64,000 nt of DNA from Pelagicoccus mobilis. GTDB lineage: Bacteria > Verrucomicrobiota > Verrucomicrobiia > Opitutales > Opitutaceae. The position numbers and the translations under genes were made by a program. Shown piece by piece: positions 1 through 9,852 of this stretch. Every line of letters starts with the position of its first letter. Within the stretch, counting starts at the first letter, position 1. The notes beneath the pieces were generated by a model that worked only from the letters and a program-made list of their open reading frames with translations, made no database searches and was not told the origin of the DNA. Where the stretch lies: NCBI RefSeq assembly GCF_016595505.1, contig NZ_JAENIL010000022.1:52167-116166 (forward strand), given 5' to 3'.

Positions 1-1964
1 TCGCACTGCGCTTTCACGGCGTCGAGATTCACAACTGTTCCCGCATCGGCAGCAACCCAAGCTTTCGGAATGCGTACTTCGCCATCGTTGCTTACCTCAA
101 CCTCCACCGCTGTAGCGACATAGGTTAAAAAACTTCGGTGACAGGCTATCCCCAATCCACGGCCTTTCGGTAATGTTCGACCCCAATCCGCCATTTCAGC
201 CGCCTTCTTAACCACCGCAATCAACCGAGCTGTATCCACCGGATACTTTTCGATCGGATCACCATAGTTACCATAAGGAATCGGCGTGTGCGTCAGGTCT
301 ATCTTCCGCGGCTCACCGATCAGTTCGAGAAGGTAATCCTTCGGGTCCCGGCCTGCCGCTTCCGCTAACTCTGCCGCAAAACATTGGATCGCGAAGGCAT
401 GATTGATGTTACCCACCGAACGCATCCAACCGATCCGAACATGGGCATCTGCCTTGCAGCTTTCCAACCGCAGATTCGGAACCTGGAAAGGGTTTTCGGT
501 AAACCCAAGGTCGAGCTCGAAACTAAAGGGTTCGTTCGCTCCGGGAGCAAAGGTCGAGGCGATTGGCGGAAACGCGGTCCTATGCAACCAACCATCGGTC
601 TTGCCATCGCCATCGAGCGTGGCCTCGAAATGCTGGGCGCAGGCAAAGTGGTAATAGCCATGCCTGACATCGTCCTCGCGCGTCCAAACGACCTTTATTG
701 GAGCACCAATCTCTTTGGCGATCAACGCTGCCTCGACCACGAAATCCGGTTTGCTCTTGCGACCGAAACCGCCACCGAGAAAAGTAACGTTCACAGTGAC
801 CTGTTCGAGTTCGAGACCGACAGCTCCGGCGACTTCCTTGCGGGCGCCTTGAGGCGCTTGAACACAGGCATAAATCTCCATCGAATCTTCGCCTGGTATA
901 GCAACCGCAGCGGGCGGCTCCATCTGCACGTGGGACATCAGAGGCACGTAATAGTCGGCTACTAGCTTCTTATCTCCAGATGACAGCGCAGCATCAACAT
1001 CTCCCTCCTCCCGCACGACTTTGCCCGGAGCGCTCACCGAGCTCTCAAGCGTCTGGCGATAATCCTTCGAAGCAAACCCGCTATTGTCCCCATCTTCCCA
1101 CTCAATTTCGAGCAGGTCGCGTCCCTTCATAGCCGCCCAGGTGTTTTTGGCGACGACCGCGATTCCACCAAGCGGCTTAAAGCCCGGCGGCTTTTGCCCG
1201 GGATCCTTCATCTCCACCACTCGCTCAACGCCCGGTACCGCTAGGGCCGCTTTGGCGTCATAGCTTTTCACCTTGCCAAATACAACTGGCGGGCGAGCCA
1301 CCACAGCAAACTTCATCCCCGGCACACGCTTGTCTTGGCCAAACACGTTTTGCCCGGTCACCGCTCCATGGTTATCGAGACTACGCACCACCTTGCCGAT
1401 ATAACGCCACTTCTTGCGTGGCTTCAGCGTGAGCGAATCCTCGGCAGGCACTTCGAGTTTCGCAGCAGCAGCGATCAACTCACCATAACCCAAAGTTTTC
1501 CCATTCGCCGTATTCACGATCTGGTGACCTTCAGCTTTGCACTGACTCGCATCCACACCCCACTTCTGGGCAGCAGCCTGCTCCAGCATCGTACGAGCCG
1601 TAGCTCCCGCCTGGCGAAGGCGTTCGAGATTATGACGCATACTGCGTGAACCGTCGGTGTTTTGGTCACCGTATTTGGCGTCGCCAGTAGCTTGCTCGAT
1701 TTTCACACGATCCCAGTCAGCTTCCAGCTCGTCGGCGATCACTTGGGCAACGCTGGTACGGATCTGCTGCCCCATTTCGGATCGGTGGCAAACTACAGTC
1801 ACAGTACCCTCACCATCAATTGCGACAAACAGATTTGGGGCAAAGGAGGCAGCCTCCGAAGAAGCGACTGCCATCGACTTCGGCAAGTAAGCCAGTCCCA
1901 ACAAGAACGCTCCACCTTTTCCAAGGTTCTCTACGAAACTCCGACGTGATTGCTTGGCGATCAT
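1..1964 (-). CDS. Molybdopterin-binding (large) subunit of an IorB-like aldehyde oxidase/isoquinoline 1-oxidoreductase, C-terminus outside window
   Basis: The reverse strand is open from an ATG at 1964 to the window edge, giving about 654 residues. The N-terminus ([20 protein letters not shown]) carries an SRRSF twin-arginine-like signal, as expected for periplasmic members. Further in are the stretches [21 protein letters not shown] and [19 protein letters not shown], typical of the molybdenum-cofactor subunit of the xanthine dehydrogenase family, IorB branch. It would hydroxylate an aldehyde or N-heterocycle and pass electrons to the 2Fe-2S partner. The start overlaps the stop of that partner gene (1961-2425) by 4 bp (ATGA), so the two are translationally coupled. 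No FAD subunit is visible, which fits the two-subunit periplasmic type. The substrate cannot be told from sequence. The rest of the gene lies to the left of the window. Confidence 0.9.
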   Translation of the reverse strand, partial: MIAKQSRRSFVENLGKGGAFLLGLAYLPKSMAVASSEAASFAPNLFVAIDGEGTVTVVCHRSEMGQQIRTSVAQVIADELEADWDRVKIEQATGDAKYGDQNTDGSRSMRHNLERLRQAGATARTMLEQAAAQKWGVDASQCKAEGHQIVNTANGKTLGYGELIAAAAKLEVPAEDSLTLKPRKKWRYIGKVVRSLDNHGAVTGQNVFGQDKRVPGMKFAVVARPPVVFGKVKSYDAKAALAVPGVERVVEMKDPGQKPPGFKPLGGIAVVAKNTWAAMKGRDLLEIEWEDGDNSGFASKDYRQTLESSVSAPGKVVREEGDVDAALSSGDKKLVADYYVPLMSHVQMEPPAAVAIPGEDSMEIYACVQAPQGARKEVAGAVGLELEQVTVNVTFLGGGFGRKSKPDFVVEAALIAKEIGAPIKVVWTREDDVRHGYYHFACAQHFEATLDGDGKTDGWLHRTAFPPIASTFAPGANEPFSFELDLGFTENPFQVPNLRLESCKADAHVRIGWMRSVGNINHAFAIQCFAAELAEAAGRDPKDYLLELIGEPRKIDLTHTPIPYGNYGDPIEKYPVDTARLIAVVKKAAEMADWGRTLPKGRGLGIACHRSFLTYVATAVEVEVSNDGEVRIPKAWVAADAGTVVNLDAVKAQC

Positions 1965-2425
1965 TTCGCGCCTCCTTTCATTTCGGCGGCGAGGTGGATC
2001 GCCTGGCGAATGCGCGGGTAGGTACCGCAGCGACAAATGTTACCCGACATTTCCAAATCGATATCGGCATCGCTCGGCTTCCCGTTGCGGGCGAGCAACG
2101 AGGCCGCCTGCATGATCTGCCCTGGTTGGCAGTAACCGCACTGGGGAACATTGAGCTTCACCCAAGCCAGTTGTACCGGATGGTCGCCCGCCTCGCTGAG
2201 GCCTTCGATTGTCGTCACTTCCTGCCCTGCAAGCGAGGCAGCCGGCGTTTGGCAGGAACGAACCGCCACCCCATTGACGTGGACCGTGCAAGCGCCGCAT
2301 TGAGCCGCTCCACAGCCAAATTTAGTTCCAGTCATCTCCAGATCATCACGTAGGATCCAGAGCAGAGGGGTATCGGTCGGACCCTCAAAGCGAGTGGTCT
2401 TCCCGTTGAGTTTAAACTCTATCAT
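1961..2425 (-). CDS. 2Fe-2S subunit of the IorAB-like molybdenum hydroxylase
   Basis: 154 residues, the usual length for IorA-type small subunits. An N-terminal plant-ferredoxin-like cluster shows as [17 protein letters not shown] followed by a further Cys, and the C-terminal helical cluster shows as [16 protein letters not shown] and [16 protein letters not shown], so all eight cluster cysteines appear present. I chose the ATG at 2425 ([13 protein letters not shown]) because the family begins with this strand; an upstream in-frame start would add 21 unrelated residues. It transfers electrons from the Mo subunit encoded immediately downstream, whose start codon overlaps this stop. Confidence 0.93.
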   Translation of the reverse strand: MIEFKLNGKTTRFEGPTDTPLLWILRDDLEMTGTKFGCGAAQCGACTVHVNGVAVRSCQTPAASLAGQEVTTIEGLSEAGDHPVQLAWVKLNVPQCGYCQPGQIMQAASLLARNGKPSDADIDLEMSGNICRCGTYPRIRQAIHLAAEMKGGAK

Positions 2426-2545
2426 ATTCTGTCGGGGTTGGATTAGGTCGCCCGTAAAACGGACAATGGGGATAGCCAAGTGCGACAAAACTAATCCCAG
2501 TGAGCAAATTGTCCAATGGAAAGCTGAACTTACCCCGCCAGGAAA

Positions 2546-3346
2546 CTAGACTTCCGTCTCCATGATCCGATGCCGCACCACTGCTCGCGATCGAGGGAAT
2601 ATAACATCCCCCACCCTGAACCCACGATCCTTCAATCCCTCCGGTACGTCTTCTGCTCGTATATCGACCGCGCGTATTAGCAGATTCCCTACAGTGTAAT
2701 CCTCGAGCACCCCCAGCGTTTCCTGAACTTCTCCTTCCTCCAAAGATTCCAGCACCACAAGCGCACCCCGGTATTTTTCCAAGATCGGCTCATAGGCGTT
2801 TGGTAGTATCTCCAACAGGCTTTGCCCGACTTCGGTCGCATGCCGATCCGCCCCACTCACCTTTTGCAAAGCCGCGCTTCGCTGTTTCGCCATTCCAATC
2901 AGCATCCCCACCGACTGGCTAAAAGCATCCCGCAACATCCCGTAAAGATTGCGGAGCGAACGTCCAATCTTCTCAAAAAAGCTCGTGAACTTCAGATCCG
3001 CCACCTCCTCATCCCATTCCTCGCGCTCTGAAGTCCCTTCTGACGGAGCCGGTCGAATGATCCGATCGATATCCGCTATCTTTTTATCATAGAGCACATA
3101 ACTCGATTTGCTCCTCCCCAGCCCCATTGCCTGTGGGCTATCATAGACCAGTTCTATGCATTTGGGAAACACCTTCATCACTCCCCAGACAGAGCGGCCA
3201 TCCTTCATTTTCAGAATAACAAAGTCGCCGTCGAACTCCTTCAAACAAGCATCCCTGCGGTGACGTTCGATCACCACTCCAGCAATCGCACTCAAAAACA
3301 ACAACCCAATCGGGGCCCAAATCAAAACCGTCGGCGAGAATTCCAT
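2546..3346 (-). CDS. Unknown protein with one N-terminal membrane segment
   Basis: 266 residues from ATG 3346; an upstream start at 3382 would add 12 residues before the membrane segment. Residues about 5-25 (SPTVLIWAPIGLLFLSAIAGVVI) form one hydrophobic helix followed by RHRRD, so the bulk should be cytoplasmic. A charged stretch resembling a small beta barrel (GDFVILKMKDGRSVWGVMKV) precedes a helical middle section and a C-terminal beta-rich part. I do not recognise the family and assign no function. It is divergent from the phosphoesterase at 3436, sharing an approximately 90-bp upstream region. Confidence 0.7.
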   Translation of the reverse strand: MEFSPTVLIWAPIGLLFLSAIAGVVIERHRRDACLKEFDGDFVILKMKDGRSVWGVMKVFPKCIELVYDSPQAMGLGRSKSSYVLYDKKIADIDRIIRPAPSEGTSEREEWDEEVADLKFTSFFEKIGRSLRNLYGMLRDAFSQSVGMLIGMAKQRSAALQKVSGADRHATEVGQSLLEILPNAYEPILEKYRGALVVLESLEEGEVQETLGVLEDYTVGNLLIRAVDIRAEDVPEGLKDRGFRVGDVIFPRSRAVVRHRIMETEV

Positions 3347-3435
3347 CCTCTCTGCAGAAACCAAATTCCCCCTTAAAACCAAGCCCGAAAATCTCGCAAT
3401 CGCCCCCCGAGGCTCTATTCAACGGTACCAAACCA

Positions 3436-4191
3436 ATGAGTCACGCCGCCAAGCCAGCCCTTGTCATCCCTGACACGCACCAGAATATCGATTGGGTCGA
3501 AGCCATTCTCGTCAAAGAATCCGCTGAAGTCAGCCAAGTCGTTTTTCTGGGCGACTACCTCGACGCCAAGGTAAAGACTGCGGACACTCCCGAAGCAACC
3601 GCTCGCTATATCGCGAATCTACAGAGCCGTTACCCAGAGCTCCCGATCACCTTCCTGGTCGGAAATCACGATCTCCCTTACCTCTACGATCTGCAAAACG
3701 ATCGAAGTCCTGAAAGCACGAATCCCAATCCGTATTCAAACGGAGCCTACGTGCCCGCTTACTCGGAGCAGGTGAGAGAGCACTTCAATCACGACTTCCT
3801 CTCCCAACTAAAACCCTTCGCCCTGGTCGAGGGATTCCTCATGTCCCATGCGGGGCTCCATATCGCGCACTTTCCCGTCCAGACCGACGATGCGTTGCAA
3901 ACTCTCTATACAGAGCTCAACCAACACATAAGCAAACTACCCGACCAACGCCCACCGGCCCTCGCCGCTGTAGGTATCGCCCGTCGCGGACTTGACCCCA
4001 TTGGCGGTCTCGCTTGGCAAGACTGGTTTCACGAATTCGAAGACTCCCTTCCTTGGCCGCAAATTGTTGGCCACACCCTCCTAGACGAACCTGATTCCAG
4101 AGGTCGTAGTTGGAACCTAGATACCCGCAACGGCTCCTACGCCCTTATCCAAAACGCCACAATCCAAATCCGCGCCCTCCCCAAAGAATAA
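3436..4191 (+). CDS. Calcineurin-like metallophosphoesterase
   Basis: 251 residues with the ordered metal-binding motifs of the calcineurin-like fold: IPDTHQN (D-x-H) near residue 12, LGDYLDAK near 39, VGNHDLPY near 75, SHAGLH near 138 and VGHTLL near 213. Together they give a dinuclear-metal Ser/Thr phosphatase or nucleotide phosphoesterase. No signal peptide is evident, so it is probably cytoplasmic. The true substrate is unknown. It is a stand-alone gene; the following bases contain a long inverted-repeat element and then chrA. Confidence 0.88.
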   Translation: MSHAAKPALVIPDTHQNIDWVEAILVKESAEVSQVVFLGDYLDAKVKTADTPEATARYIANLQSRYPELPITFLVGNHDLPYLYDLQNDRSPESTNPNPYSNGAYVPAYSEQVREHFNHDFLSQLKPFALVEGFLMSHAGLHIAHFPVQTDDALQTLYTELNQHISKLPDQRPPALAAVGIARRGLDPIGGLAWQDWFHEFEDSLPWPQIVGHTLLDEPDSRGRSWNLDTRNGSYALIQNATIQIRALPKE

Positions 4192-4210
4192 AATCACGCC
4201 GCCCTACATC

Positions 4211-4374
4211 GAGGTCGTCCGATGGGTCGTTCTCGAGTATTTGAAGTTATGTCTGAGAAGAAAAATGCAGCTTGCGAATCGAGTAATACCCGGAGGGTAT
4301 TGGGAGGTGAGCCAATGCATTTTGCACTCAGACAGAACGAAAAGACGAAGGGATAAGACCCATCGGGCGACCTC
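4211..4374. repeat. 164-bp nested inverted-repeat (MITE-like or structured) element
   Basis: The ends are 18-bp inverted repeats with one mismatch, GAGGTCGTCCGATGGGTC (4211-4228) and GACCCATCGGGCGACCTC (4357-4374). Inside are further paired arms in nested order: TGTCTGAG (4250-4257) with CTCAGACA (4327-4334), AAAATGCA (4262-4269) with TGCATTTT (4316-4323), and a central hairpin AATACCC-GGA-GGGTATT (4285-4301). The whole can fold into one long imperfect stem. It has no credible ORF. It could be a miniature transposable element or a structured leader of the chromate-transporter gene, which starts 7 bp after it. Confidence 0.65.
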
Positions 4375-4380
4375 AAACTA

Positions 4381-5556
4381 ATGAAAGAGATCTTTCTCGT
4401 TTTCCTCCGCCTCGGTTGCTACGCCTTCGGCGGTCCCACCGCCCACATGGGCTACTTCCACGAAGAGTTCGTCAAGCGACGCAAATGGCTGAGCGAGGCC
4501 GACTACGCCGACACCGTTGCTCTGTGCCAATTTCTCCCCGGCCCATCCAGCTCCCAAGCAGGCTTCGCCATCGGCCTTGATCGAGGGGGCATCACAGGAG
4601 CCTTCCTAGCCTGGATCGGCTTCACCCTTCCGTCCGCAATACTCATGATCGCCTTCGCTCTGGGCCTCGAATACGCGGGCGATCTCTCGACCGCCGGCTG
4701 GGTCTCAGGCCTCAAGCTCGTAGCCGTAGCAGTGGTCGCCAACGCGGCGTGGGGTATGGCCAAATCCCTTTGTCCTGACCGCAGCCGAGCCACGATCGCC
4801 GCTCTCGTAACGCTCGGTCTGCTTCTTGCAGCAACCCCTCTTGCCCAACTCGTCGCCATCCTCATTGGAGGAGTCGCCGGCTATATTCTGTATCGCAAGC
4901 AGGACCACACTTCGCAGGTCAAGCCAACCCATCAAGCGGGCTCAAAAAGAATGGGAGCCATCTACCTCGGCATCTTTTTCATTCTACTCGCTGGCCTACC
5001 CATAGCCTCTCAGCTCTCACCACAAAACGAAGCGCTTGAAGTGGGCGACGCGTTCTATCGAGCCGGCTCGCTGGTCTTCGGCGGCGGACACGTGGTGCTG
5101 CCGCTCCTCGATAGCTACACCGTACAACAGGGTTGGATAGACGAGTCTTCATTCCTCGCTGGCTACGGAGCCGCCCAAGCTCTTCCCGGACCGCTCTTCG
5201 CCTTTTCCAGTTTTCTCGGCGCCGGCATAAACAAAGGACCCGGCGGTATATCCGGAGGTATCTACGCTTTGGTGATGATCTACCTTCCGGCCTGGCTGCT
5301 CGTTCTCGGCGCCATTCCTTTCTGGGCTCGCCTTCGCAAGATCAACGCTGCTCGAGCCGCCTTGCTTGGAGCAAACGCGGCAGTTGTCGGCCTGCTCTTC
5401 GCCGCTCTCTACGACCCGATCTGGCAAAGCACCATCAACAGCAACCTTAGCTTCGGCTTCGCCCTCGTCGCCTTCATTCTCCTCAAATTCTGGAAAATGC
5501 CACCCTGGCTCCTCGCCGCCTTAGGTGCCGGACTCGGGCAACTTCTACTCGGGTAG
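4381..5556 (+). CDS. chrA: Chromate transporter, two-domain ChrA family
   Basis: 391 residues, the usual length of the long-chain CHR family, made of two homologous hydrophobic halves. The first begins with LGCYAFGGPTAHMGYFHEEFV, the second with the matching SLVFGGGHVVLPLLDSYTVQ. PGP motifs follow in each half (QFLPGPSSSQAGFAIG and QALPGPLFAFSSFLGA). The family exports chromate, coupled to the proton-motive force. No ChrB or other metal-resistance gene is adjacent. The ATG at 4381 puts the first FGGP motif at the normal distance from the N-terminus. The gene begins 7 bp after the inverted-repeat element at 4211-4374, which could affect its expression. Confidence 0.93.
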   Translation: MKEIFLVFLRLGCYAFGGPTAHMGYFHEEFVKRRKWLSEADYADTVALCQFLPGPSSSQAGFAIGLDRGGITGAFLAWIGFTLPSAILMIAFALGLEYAGDLSTAGWVSGLKLVAVAVVANAAWGMAKSLCPDRSRATIAALVTLGLLLAATPLAQLVAILIGGVAGYILYRKQDHTSQVKPTHQAGSKRMGAIYLGIFFILLAGLPIASQLSPQNEALEVGDAFYRAGSLVFGGGHVVLPLLDSYTVQQGWIDESSFLAGYGAAQALPGPLFAFSSFLGAGINKGPGGISGGIYALVMIYLPAWLLVLGAIPFWARLRKINAARAALLGANAAVVGLLFAALYDPIWQSTINSNLSFGFALVAFILLKFWKMPPWLLAALGAGLGQLLLG

Positions 5557-5564
5557 ATCGGCAA

Positions 5565-5822
5565 CTAGAAGGAGGCCCAGTTCTGTTGGTTCACCAACTT
5601 TTGCGCCTCAAGCTCTAGGGTACGCTCCGCTAGCAACTGTTTGAGTTGTTTATTCTCTTCGCGCAAGAAGGTCAGCTGCTTACCCAGATCTCTTACCTCG
5701 ATTGAGAGCAGATTATCAGAATTCTGAGTACGATCTTCAACCTGCTTAAGTTGAACCAACTGCTCCATTCCCACAATCTGATGTAGCCGAGGGTTCATTT
5801 GAGCTTTCTTAGTATTCTCCAT
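5565..5822 (-). CDS. Small coiled-coil protein of unknown function
   Basis: 85 residues, charged and Leu-rich, with a heptad-like pattern over the second half (LGKQLTFLREENKQLKQLL) that predicts a coiled coil and probable dimerisation. There is no signal peptide or membrane segment. It is convergent with chrA, ending 9 bp from its stop. A perfect 14-bp palindrome lies just before its start codon. I recognise no family. It could be a real small regulator or adaptor, or a non-coding open frame; composition and the upstream palindrome favour a gene. Confidence 0.5.
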   Translation of the reverse strand: MENTKKAQMNPRLHQIVGMEQLVQLKQVEDRTQNSDNLLSIEVRDLGKQLTFLREENKQLKQLLAERTLELEAQKLVNQQNWASF

Positions 5823-5832
5823 ATCTATTGTC

Positions 5833-5846
5833 AGTGAATATTCACT
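5833..5846. promoter_or_regulatory. 14-bp perfect palindrome upstream of the small coiled-coil gene
   Basis: AGTGAATATTCACT reads identically on both strands and ends 11 bp from the start codon of the gene at 5565-5822. Its size and position suit the operator of a homodimeric repressor. The cognate factor is unknown. Confidence 0.45.
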
Positions 5847-5877
5847 ACAAGCAGCAGGCGATAAACGAACAATTTAA

Positions 5878-5904
5878 GGGCCGCTCCACGAAGTGAAGCG
5901 ACCC
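5878..5904 (-). terminator. Probable terminator of the first TonB-dependent receptor gene
   Basis: GGGCCGCT (5878-5885) pairs with AGCGACCC (5897-5904) with one mismatch. It lies about 50 bp beyond the stop of the receptor gene at 5953. The T-run on the minus strand is short and broken, so termination strength is uncertain. Confidence 0.45.
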
Positions 5905-5952
5905 GATTATACCATAACACTTAACTAGTGTGTGCTACCGAGGGATAACAAA

Positions 5953-8900
5953 CTAGAATGTGAAACTGTTCGTAAGCATCCATTCGCGACTCGCCGGAAT
6001 TCGGTACGTCCCAGGAGATCCGTCTCCCTGCACGGTGATCGGAATCAACTCGTCGTCCGCGAAGGCGTTCCTAAGATTCAGCTGCATGCGCCACCGGACT
6101 CCGTTGCCGAGCTTGAAAGTATAGGATCCGAAGAGGTCCACCTTTTCAGAGCTTGGTCCCCAATACGGATTTTCGATGTCGAACTTATCCTGGCCGTCCG
6201 CTGGGTCAGTATAAACCGGATACCCGATCGCAACCTTGTCTTCCCAGCGGAGGCTACCACCAACGTTGAGCCCCTGAAGCTTTCCATCGGTGAAACGGTA
6301 GGAGGTCACTAGATTCGCACGCCATGGACGCATTTCCGCTACGTTCGTACCTTCTTGCTGTAGCGCGAGTAGATACTTGGAGTAGAAGGTCTGGTTCCAC
6401 TGTTGTAATATGGAGCCGTTACCTCCGCCCCACCACATGCGGATATCGCCAGCTGGACCGTTCCAATGCTCGTTGCGAGCGTCCACCCATTCTTTGAGCG
6501 AACCTGCAATGTTGGTATTCTGTGCAGTCTGCTCGGATGCATTGAGGACGATACTCCAGTTTTTCGTGGGTTCGAAGCTCAATTCATATTCAACACCTTC
6601 GGAAATCGTATCCGCAGTTGAAACGAAACCTACCGGCTGAGAGCCGCCAAGCCACCAGTTCTTCTTCCAGCCATCGACCGGATCCATGCCCCAAGCCTCA
6701 AACAGTTCATCGCTCGGCAGGTTGTTCAACACCGCTTCGGCATGGAGTCTTTGCTCTGCAAGAGCCTCTTCAGCGGTCTGGCCACCGCGGGGACGATACC
6801 AGAATCCACCCGTACCGGGTTCCCCGTTTAGATTGCCCATGTAGCGTTGCGCGGAACGAAGGGCACGGGCTTCAGCACCACCGATGAACCACAGGTTACC
6901 TGGATCGAAGCTAGCATCCTTCACAAGGGTTTCGTAGAAGTTAACCTTGAAGTTCAACCTACCTTCAAAGGCGGAGATCAAGAATCCGTAGTCTTCCGTT
7001 TCCCCGCTAGGAGCTCCCAAAGGCTGGCCAAACTGGTCGATCCGACCCGCTGCAGGCTGGAAGTTCGAAGACTCGTTGTAGAAGAAACTCAGCTTTGTCT
7101 GGTATGGCAGCTCCGGTAGAAACTTGTCCGTATGCACAACGACCGACCAAGATTCGCTCGTACCCTCGACTCTATTACCAGGAACAGTATCCAACTCATA
7201 ACTACCGTCTGATAGATCTAGATATTCATCCTGAGCGACGAGACTTGTTGATCCATCCTGACCAACCAAACCGAATGATTCAGCGGTGTCCTTGCGGTAT
7301 CCGTAAGTTGGAACGACTGCTCCATCCCAGAGAAACGCCTGCCAAATGAACGCTTCAGAGCTAATCTCCTGCAGATCACGATTTGCCTTTTCCAAGGCCT
7401 TCAGTCCGCCTTCCGCAGTTGAGCCATTGATCAGGGTGGCTGGCATTTCACGCCAACCCACGTAGTTGGCTCCGTTTTCAGACTGCGTAGAAGTCGCTCC
7501 ATCCCACGGGCGAATCCATTCGGCCGCAGGGTCAACACCCGTCGCGTTCCAATTGGAGTCGAAGAGATAGACCGAATTAATGTTCGGAACCTGGATCGCC
7601 GAAATCGGCTGGATGTTCAGCCCAGACGCCGAGCTCGTATTCAACAACGAACCACTGCCAAGATAGTTTAGCATCATTAGCTCGCGCTCAGCAGCTGTCA
7701 CCACCGGTGTCGCCTGAAACTCACCATACTCACGCCCTAGGAGATAGGACGCCCATTGCTGATCGCGCTGTTCGATTTCCTGTTCGGACGCGAAAGCCGT
7801 GAAAAGGTGGCGTCCAAGCAGCTTGCTCACGAACGACTCGTCCATGAAGTCAGTGGCTCGGACATCGGCAAATGCGGTGGCTTGCAAGACTTCGCGTTCC
7901 GTCTGACGGGCTCCGGTACCAAAACGCGAACGATTGACGACGTAAGGTCGTCCCACGTTCGGATTCGGAGTCAGGTCAGGCGAAAGGTGGGAGTTGATAT
8001 CAATTGACAATGCAGGATTTCCACCGAGCGGACGGAACGAGCGATCCGCGTAGCTTTGTCGATCGTAAGCGACCTGCACGCCGACGCGATTCCCCCAAAA
8101 GCTCTGATCTAGCTTCAGGTTCAGCCCATCGAAATCACGGTACTCCCGCTTGTTATCCCCATCGATCATGTGATTCTTGAAATCGAAGATCGAACGGTCT
8201 GTTAGCGACTGACGCTTGAACGGCGCCAATGTATTCGCAAATTCAAGACCGGCGTTCTGGGCATACTTCGGATAGTTTGCGACCGCGAGAGGACGCCAGA
8301 ACGGATAGAAGGTTACGTCTTCATCGACTTCCCCATTGGCGCCGATGCCATTGTTGTCAGACGATGCCAGCTCGCCAACACGCAAGGGTCCCCATTGCTG
8401 AGAGGACGTCGGATCGTCGAAAATGACCTGCACACCACCAAAGCGTTGATCGAGCGAAGGGTTGTAATTGTCATGGCCTCCCACGAACGTTCCTGACTCA
8501 GGGATGAGCGGGTTGTCATTGTAGGCCTCAACGGGATTATAAACCTGCTTGTTCAAACGATCGAACCAAGGAGTGATCAAGTCTTCCGGAGGAAGCGAGC
8601 GTGGGCGGTTGGCTTCAATTGAGCCGTCCTCATAATTCGCGGTCAAGGTGGTACTCGCAGAATCACTTTTTAGGAAACTCGGCTCGTATTTGAGAGCTAC
8701 ATACAAACGCTCATCATCCTCGAACGCTGGGTTCTGCTGGAATTTCTGGTGCTCGTTCAGAGCAGCAACGCGTATCGCCAACTCGTCTTCCAGAATGACG
8801 CGGTTCAGGTTGAGAGAGAATCGACGACTACCCCAGCTACCAAAGCGCAGCTCAACCTTGCCTTCATCCTCGAAGTTGGCGCCTTGGACCGTGGCATTGA

Positions 8901-9465
8901 TAATGCCCGCTGGACTGCCTAGGCCGAACAGCATCGAATTCGGCCCGCGTTGGAGGTCGATACGATTCGTATTGTAGTTGTCCCAAGGAATATCCGTCAG
9001 GAAATAGTTTCTCGTATTGTCCGCCGAGGCCAAGCCGCGAACACGGTTGTTGTTGTTGGGACGCAACATAGCACCGCTTTCGTCGAGCGCCTCGCCATTG
9101 CCCAAACCTGTGAAGTTTCCGGATACACCTCCCGTTTCCGTGTTGGTGGTATAAACGAGCAGAGACTCGCTATCCGTGGCCGCCACATCATTGAGAAACT
9201 GTTCGGTCACAACCGAAATAGCGGAGCCTACATCCTTCAGTTCGGTACGGATACGAGTTCCCGCCAACGTGGAAGTGGCCCGATATCCAGTGTCCTCCGA
9301 GGCTTCGATAGTGAACGGGGACAGTTCAAAGATCTCTTCCTCTCCATCGGCTTCCTGAGCAGCCAAAAAGCTTGGCGCCAAAAAGCCAGTTGCCAACGCA
9401 ACAGAAGCGAAGCCCCAAGGAGGTATAACTCCCCGGTTTTTTGTGAAGTGTAATGGTCTAGTCAT
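5953..9465 (-). CDS. TonB-dependent outer-membrane receptor (large, SusC-like without SusD), paralog 1
   Basis: 1170 residues. A signal peptide ends near SFLAAQ (about residue 36), followed by the acidic EEEIFELSPFTIEA that probably acts as the TonB box. The plug spans about residues 60-210, with RGLASADNTRNYFLTDIP and RGPNSMLFGLGSPAGIINATV. The rest is a long beta barrel ending in the terminal strand MLTNSFTF, with the aromatic last residue typical of outer-membrane proteins. It should import an oligosaccharide using TonB/ExbBD energy. Long blocks are shared with the receptor at 20241, for example the TRIRTELKDVGSAISVVTEQ and WYRPRGGQTAEEAL stretches, so the two are recent paralogs. The neighbouring sulfatases suggest a sulfated glycan. 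No SusD-like gene is adjacent. Confidence 0.93.
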   Translation of the reverse strand: MTRPLHFTKNRGVIPPWGFASVALATGFLAPSFLAAQEADGEEEIFELSPFTIEASEDTGYRATSTLAGTRIRTELKDVGSAISVVTEQFLNDVAATDSESLLVYTTNTETGGVSGNFTGLGNGEALDESGAMLRPNNNNRVRGLASADNTRNYFLTDIPWDNYNTNRIDLQRGPNSMLFGLGSPAGIINATVQGANFEDEGKVELRFGSWGSRRFSLNLNRVILEDELAIRVAALNEHQKFQQNPAFEDDERLYVALKYEPSFLKSDSASTTLTANYEDGSIEANRPRSLPPEDLITPWFDRLNKQVYNPVEAYNDNPLIPESGTFVGGHDNYNPSLDQRFGGVQVIFDDPTSSQQWGPLRVGELASSDNNGIGANGEVDEDVTFYPFWRPLAVANYPKYAQNAGLEFANTLAPFKRQSLTDRSIFDFKNHMIDGDNKREYRDFDGLNLKLDQSFWGNRVGVQVAYDRQSYADRSFRPLGGNPALSIDINSHLSPDLTPNPNVGRPYVVNRSRFGTGARQTEREVLQATAFADVRATDFMDESFVSKLLGRHLFTAFASEQEIEQRDQQWASYLLGREYGEFQATPVVTAAERELMMLNYLGSGSLLNTSSASGLNIQPISAIQVPNINSVYLFDSNWNATGVDPAAEWIRPWDGATSTQSENGANYVGWREMPATLINGSTAEGGLKALEKANRDLQEISSEAFIWQAFLWDGAVVPTYGYRKDTAESFGLVGQDGSTSLVAQDEYLDLSDGSYELDTVPGNRVEGTSESWSVVVHTDKFLPELPYQTKLSFFYNESSNFQPAAGRIDQFGQPLGAPSGETEDYGFLISAFEGRLNFKVNFYETLVKDASFDPGNLWFIGGAEARALRSAQRYMGNLNGEPGTGGFWYRPRGGQTAEEALAEQRLHAEAVLNNLPSDELFEAWGMDPVDGWKKNWWLGGSQPVGFVSTADTISEGVEYELSFEPTKNWSIVLNASEQTAQNTNIAGSLKEWVDARNEHWNGPAGDIRMWWGGGNGSILQQWNQTFYSKYLLALQQEGTNVAEMRPWRANLVTSYRFTDGKLQGLNVGGSLRWEDKVAIGYPVYTDPADGQDKFDIENPYWGPSSEKVDLFGSYTFKLGNGVRWRMQLNLRNAFADDELIPITVQGDGSPGTYRIPASREWMLTNSFTF

Positions 9466-9852
9466 AGCGTGGGTGTTTGTGGTTTAAACGGGTGCCCAAA
9501 AATCCCAAGTAGCCACCAAAACAGGTATAGGAATCCCTATACGCTCCTGTCTCTTCGGGGCATGTTCGCGAGGGGGTACTTCTCTGGACGAGAGCTAAAT
9601 TAACAGAGCCTAGATCCTCTCTCAATGAGGCTAATTACCGCGCTCTTGTAGCTATTTTCGGCTCTCAAGCCATTATCCGAAAAACGCGGCGAAAACATCA
9701 AAACTCAGAAAACACTGCCAAACATCGACTTATAACATCCCCATAGAAATCCCCTCCAGAACTTTAGAATTCGCTGACAATCGAAGCAGCCACCTGCTTT
9801 CAAATTTACAAATCCGCGCCATGCTTGAGGATACGCCTTTACCGGGGAACAA
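9466..9852. promoter_or_regulatory. Divergent promoter region between receptor 1 and the XylR-like regulator
   Basis: 387 bp with no gene. It holds an inverted repeat GTATAGG-AATC-CCTATAC (9525-9542) and, at about 9595-9608, CTAAATTAACAGAGC. The latter nearly matches CTAAATTAATAGAGC upstream of the paralogous receptor at 20241. Both copies are followed by ATTACC. The region probably carries operators for the divergently encoded regulator. The last 12 leader bases before the receptor start, CCACAAACACCC (minus strand, 9482-9471), also recur before the other receptor. No clear Shine-Dalgarno sequence is visible. Confidence 0.5.

Noticed and set aside
384..965. A 193-residue plus-strand ORF
   Set aside because: The minus strand here encodes the molybdopterin subunit with clear family motifs across the whole stretch.
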